Positions 61,679 through 64,000 of a DNA stretch of 64,000 nt are shown here, one piece after another; position 1 is the stretch's first letter, and the number at the start of each line of letters is the position of its first letter. Origin of the DNA: Flagellimonas myxillae (lineage in GTDB: Bacteria; Bacteroidota; Bacteroidia; Flavobacteriales; Flavobacteriaceae); assembly GCF_023502235.1 (NCBI RefSeq), contig NZ_JAMFLY010000001.1:62001-126000 (forward strand), read 5' to 3'. Both the position numbers and the translations under genes were made by a program. The notes under the pieces were generated by a model. It ran no database searches. It was given only the letters and a program-made list of their open reading frames with translations, and was not told the origin of the DNA.

Positions 61679-64000
61679 TTAGAATGATGCTTTTACACTA
61701 AGTCCGTACCTTCTTGAACTTGGTCCGTTAATAAAGTCGAAACCAAAACCGTTACCTACACCAGTACCACTTGTGTTTGGATCAAAGCGCGCTCCTTTTG
61801 GAGTATTGATGGCTCTGTACCAAAGGTTGTTTCCGGAAACTGTGAATGTAAGTGCTCCGAATGGTGTTTTATCCAAGAATTTGGATGGTAGGCTATAGCT
61901 CAAAGAAGCTTCTTGTAACCTTACCGTAGTGGCATCATAAACTTGCAGTTCACTTGGGCCAAATAATAGGTTACTAAAGAAATACGTTGAGTTATTGATC
62001 TGTCTGTTGTTGACATTTCCGTTAGCATCAACTCCAGGTAAAATAAAGGTGTTTTCCCTGTCTATAGTCTCAGTAATCAATCCCCTACCTAGTAGTGTGG
62101 AGATTGTAGATGAGTAAATATCACCACCTTGTGTCCAGTTCCACTGGAAACCTAAAGTGAAGTTTTTATAAGACAGGCTGTTTCTTACGTTAGCTACCCA
62201 GTCTGGGTTTGGATCACCAATGATACCATCACTTGGATCTTGAACGTAGTTACCATCAGCACCTACAACATAGTTACCGGCAGCATCAGTTGCGATTCTG
62301 CTTCCGAAGAATACACCAAGAGGTTCGCCTTCGATTGCAGCGTTACCCAAGTTGGAAAAACCGGAGTAAACTACTTGGTCAGTATCCAATCCTAAATTCG
62401 TAACCGTAGTTTCGTAAGCTGTGAAGTTAAGGTTAGTGCTCCAATCGAAGTCACCTTCCTCATCCCCTCTGATCCAGTTTACACCTAAATCGATTTCAAC
62501 CCCTTCAGACTCAATCTCACCAATGTTGGTCGCTGTTACTGTAAATCCAGTAGCAGGATCAAGAGGTCTGTCCAAAATCAAATCGTTGGTCTTTCTCTGG
62601 TAGATGGAAGCATCCAATGTAATTCTGCTGTCCCACCATCTGGATTCGATACCAATTTCGATTTCTTCCAAAGTTTCAGGCTGTAGATTAGGGTTACCCA
62701 AACGAGTTCCTGTAGTATTGGTTACAACATTCTGTCCAGTACCATCTTGCACATCCTGAGTGTCCAAGATCAAAGTACTTGCAACGGGGTAGTTGGTAGT
62801 CAATACATCAAAGTTTGCAGAAACTCCGATACCACCTCGAATCTTCAAGTAGTTCAATACATTTTCAGATTTCAAACCATCGATCGCCGCTGTTGGAATA
62901 AATGACAAACTTGCGGAAGGATAGAACTGAGACCTGTTATCCTTAGAGAAGTTGGATACCCAGTCGTTCCTAGCTGCAACAGTTAAGTATAAGAAGTTGT
63001 CATAGTCAAAATCTGCCTGGGCATAAACCCCTGCAATGTTCAACTCACTGAAAGTTTGAATCTCGTTCTGGTTCAAGAAGTTGAAGTGTCTTAGTACTCC
63101 AAATACTTGCTGACCATCACTAGCTACACCATTTTGGTCGAAAACAGTTCTTCTTGTGGTTGCCCCAACGTTAAATGTAGAACCAATTTTTTCGGTAAGA
63201 TCATAATCTCCGTTGATAACAAGGTTATGGTCCCAAATCGTATTGGTGTTGTTCCAAGTTTCATATACACCACTTGCCAATCTAACATCACCGGAGTTAC
63301 TGTTGATACCTCCTTTGTTTTGGAAGTTGGTGTTGTTCTCGCTATAAACATCGATACCGGCACGGTAAATAATGTTTAAGTTGTCATTCAGTTCATATTG
63401 TACAGTTGCCTGTCCAAACACCCTGTTGGTCTCCTGATTGGTCTCAGCATTATTAATTGTCCAAAGTGGGTGCTGAATGGAGTTGTTCTGTCTGTAGTAA
63501 ACACTACCACCAGTAATTGGATCCTGGAATGGAAGACCTTGTACGTCGATACTTCTTGGAGTAAACCAAAGGTCACCAAATACAGAAGAACCTGTACCTG
63601 TTGCTCCGTTACCCTGGCTCAATGCTACAGGAGGAGAGATGAACTTGGTTCTTGCAAAGTTAACGGTACCATTAATGGTGAATTTATTGGACAATTGCGC
63701 TCTACCACCAAGAGATAGTGTGTTACGAGTAACACTGTTGTTTGGGGTAAATCCATTATCCTTTAAATAACCATAGTTCATGTTGTAACCAACCTTGCCA
63801 TCATCAGAAGTACCTCTTACGTTCACAGAAGTGTTGGCTACTGTTCCAGTCTTAAAGAAATTCTTTACACTGTCATAAGGTCTCCACTCATAACGCTGTC
63901 CCTGGAATTGTGGGAATGCAGCTTGAATAGCAGCAGTGGAAGTAGAGTATGGGTGAGCCAAGGTTCCTTGGTCATCAATTGCGGCTTGTGCACCCCATCC
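61679..64000 (-). CDS. SusC/RagA-family TonB-dependent outer-membrane receptor, 5' part missing
   Basis: The frame is open to the right edge, so only the last 773 or so residues are visible. The visible part covers the end of the plug (GWGAQAAIDDQGT near the edge) and the 22-strand barrel. It ends in GLSVKASF, the usual C-terminal aromatic residue. Typical SusC motifs include LYLTVAARNDWVSNFSKDN, GNPNLQPETLEEIEIGIESR and NTPKGARFDPN. It imports a ligand with energy from TonB, together with the SusD partner just downstream. Signal peptide, carboxypeptidase-like domain and TonB box lie outside the window. Confidence 0.95.
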   Translation of the reverse strand, partial: GWGAQAAIDDQGTLAHPYSTSTAAIQAAFPQFQGQRYEWRPYDSVKNFFKTGTVANTSVNVRGTSDDGKVGYNMNYGYLKDNGFTPNNSVTRNTLSLGGRAQLSNKFTINGTVNFARTKFISPPVALSQGNGATGTGSSVFGDLWFTPRSIDVQGLPFQDPITGGSVYYRQNNSIQHPLWTINNAETNQETNRVFGQATVQYELNDNLNIIYRAGIDVYSENNTNFQNKGGINSNSGDVRLASGVYETWNNTNTIWDHNLVINGDYDLTEKIGSTFNVGATTRRTVFDQNGVASDGQQVFGVLRHFNFLNQNEIQTFSELNIAGVYAQADFDYDNFLYLTVAARNDWVSNFSKDNRSQFYPSASLSFIPTAAIDGLKSENVLNYLKIRGGIGVSANFDVLTTNYPVASTLILDTQDVQDGTGQNVVTNTTGTRLGNPNLQPETLEEIEIGIESRWWDSRITLDASIYQRKTNDLILDRPLDPATGFTVTATNIGEIESEGVEIDLGVNWIRGDEEGDFDWSTNLNFTAYETTVTNLGLDTDQVVYSGFSNLGNAAIEGEPLGVFFGSRIATDAAGNYVVGADGNYVQDPSDGIIGDPNPDWVANVRNSLSYKNFTLGFQWNWTQGGDIYSSTISTLLGRGLITETIDRENTFILPGVDANGNVNNRQINNSTYFFSNLLFGPSELQVYDATTVRLQEASLSYSLPSKFLDKTPFGALTFTVSGNNLWYRAINTPKGARFDPNTSGTGVGNGFGFDFINGPSSRRYGLSVKASF

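Noticed and set aside
1..64000. tRNA, rRNA or CRISPR array
   Set aside because: I read the intergenic regions and saw no cloverleaf, rRNA stretch or regularly spaced direct repeats. A tRNAscan or CRISPR search was not possible here.

Overview
The window looks like the chromosome of a member of the Bacteroidota, most likely a marine Flavobacteriaceae bacterium. A Muricauda- or Maribacter-like genus is a guess. The reasons are the SusC/SusD pair, a DUF5723 outer-membrane protein, the lipobox style of many small lipoproteins, the absence of Shine-Dalgarno sequences, and promoters of the form TTTG-N19-TAnnTTTG. The flanks have moderate GC. The middle of the window is visibly more AT-rich.

Left flank (1-22107). 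This is ordinary core genome: the start of a KAS III/FabH-like gene, gcvP, a UbiA-like membrane protein, an ECF sigma factor with a zinc-finger anti-sigma-like partner, an M3 oligopeptidase, purE-purK, a fused hypoxanthine phosphoribosyltransferase-adenylate kinase, a GNAT enzyme, obgE, a DUF4136 lipoprotein, a secreted S9 peptidase, a LytS/LytTR two-component system, DoxX, an SDR-cupin pair, mpl, and several small conserved genes. It ends inside radC.

Centre (22108-45436). A 23.3-kb integrative element interrupts radC. The first 85 codons of radC lie at 21853-22107 and the last 147 at 45435-45878. Joining them at a shared AA dinucleotide restores an in-frame protein of 232 residues. A large serine recombinase gene lies just inside the left end. 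The circular junction rebuilt from the two ends is an imperfect 40-bp dyad centred exactly on that AA, as expected for a serine-integrase attP. I see no conjugation, capsid or terminase genes. The cargo looks like a defence island. It holds a Septu-like ATPase-HNH pair, a catalytic-domain-only tyrosine recombinase, two paralogous membrane/coiled-coil proteins each convergent with a large gene (an unknown protein and a KAP NTPase), and a probable TV-Pol/superfamily-A-type polymerase. It also holds a two-gene membrane unit with a Nudix-like box, a PD-(D/E)XK-like protein, a HEPN-like protein, an Xre regulator, membrane proteins and lipoproteins, and an McrA-like HNH protein.

Right flank (45437-64000). 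Core genome resumes: a polysaccharide deacetylase-like protein, a YjjG-like HAD nucleotidase, a lipoprotein plus DUF5723 outer-membrane protein plus secreted protein, rarA, a rhomboid protease, and an RlmB-type methyltransferase. These are followed by a large FG-GAP/ASPIC lipoprotein, an arylsulfotransferase-like lipoprotein, and a SusC-SusD-lipoprotein operon whose susC runs off the right edge.

How the parts work together: the serine recombinase and its att sites explain how the island sits in radC. The polymerase may copy the excised circle. The remaining genes look like interchangeable anti-phage or conflict modules. I found no rRNA, tRNA or CRISPR array.
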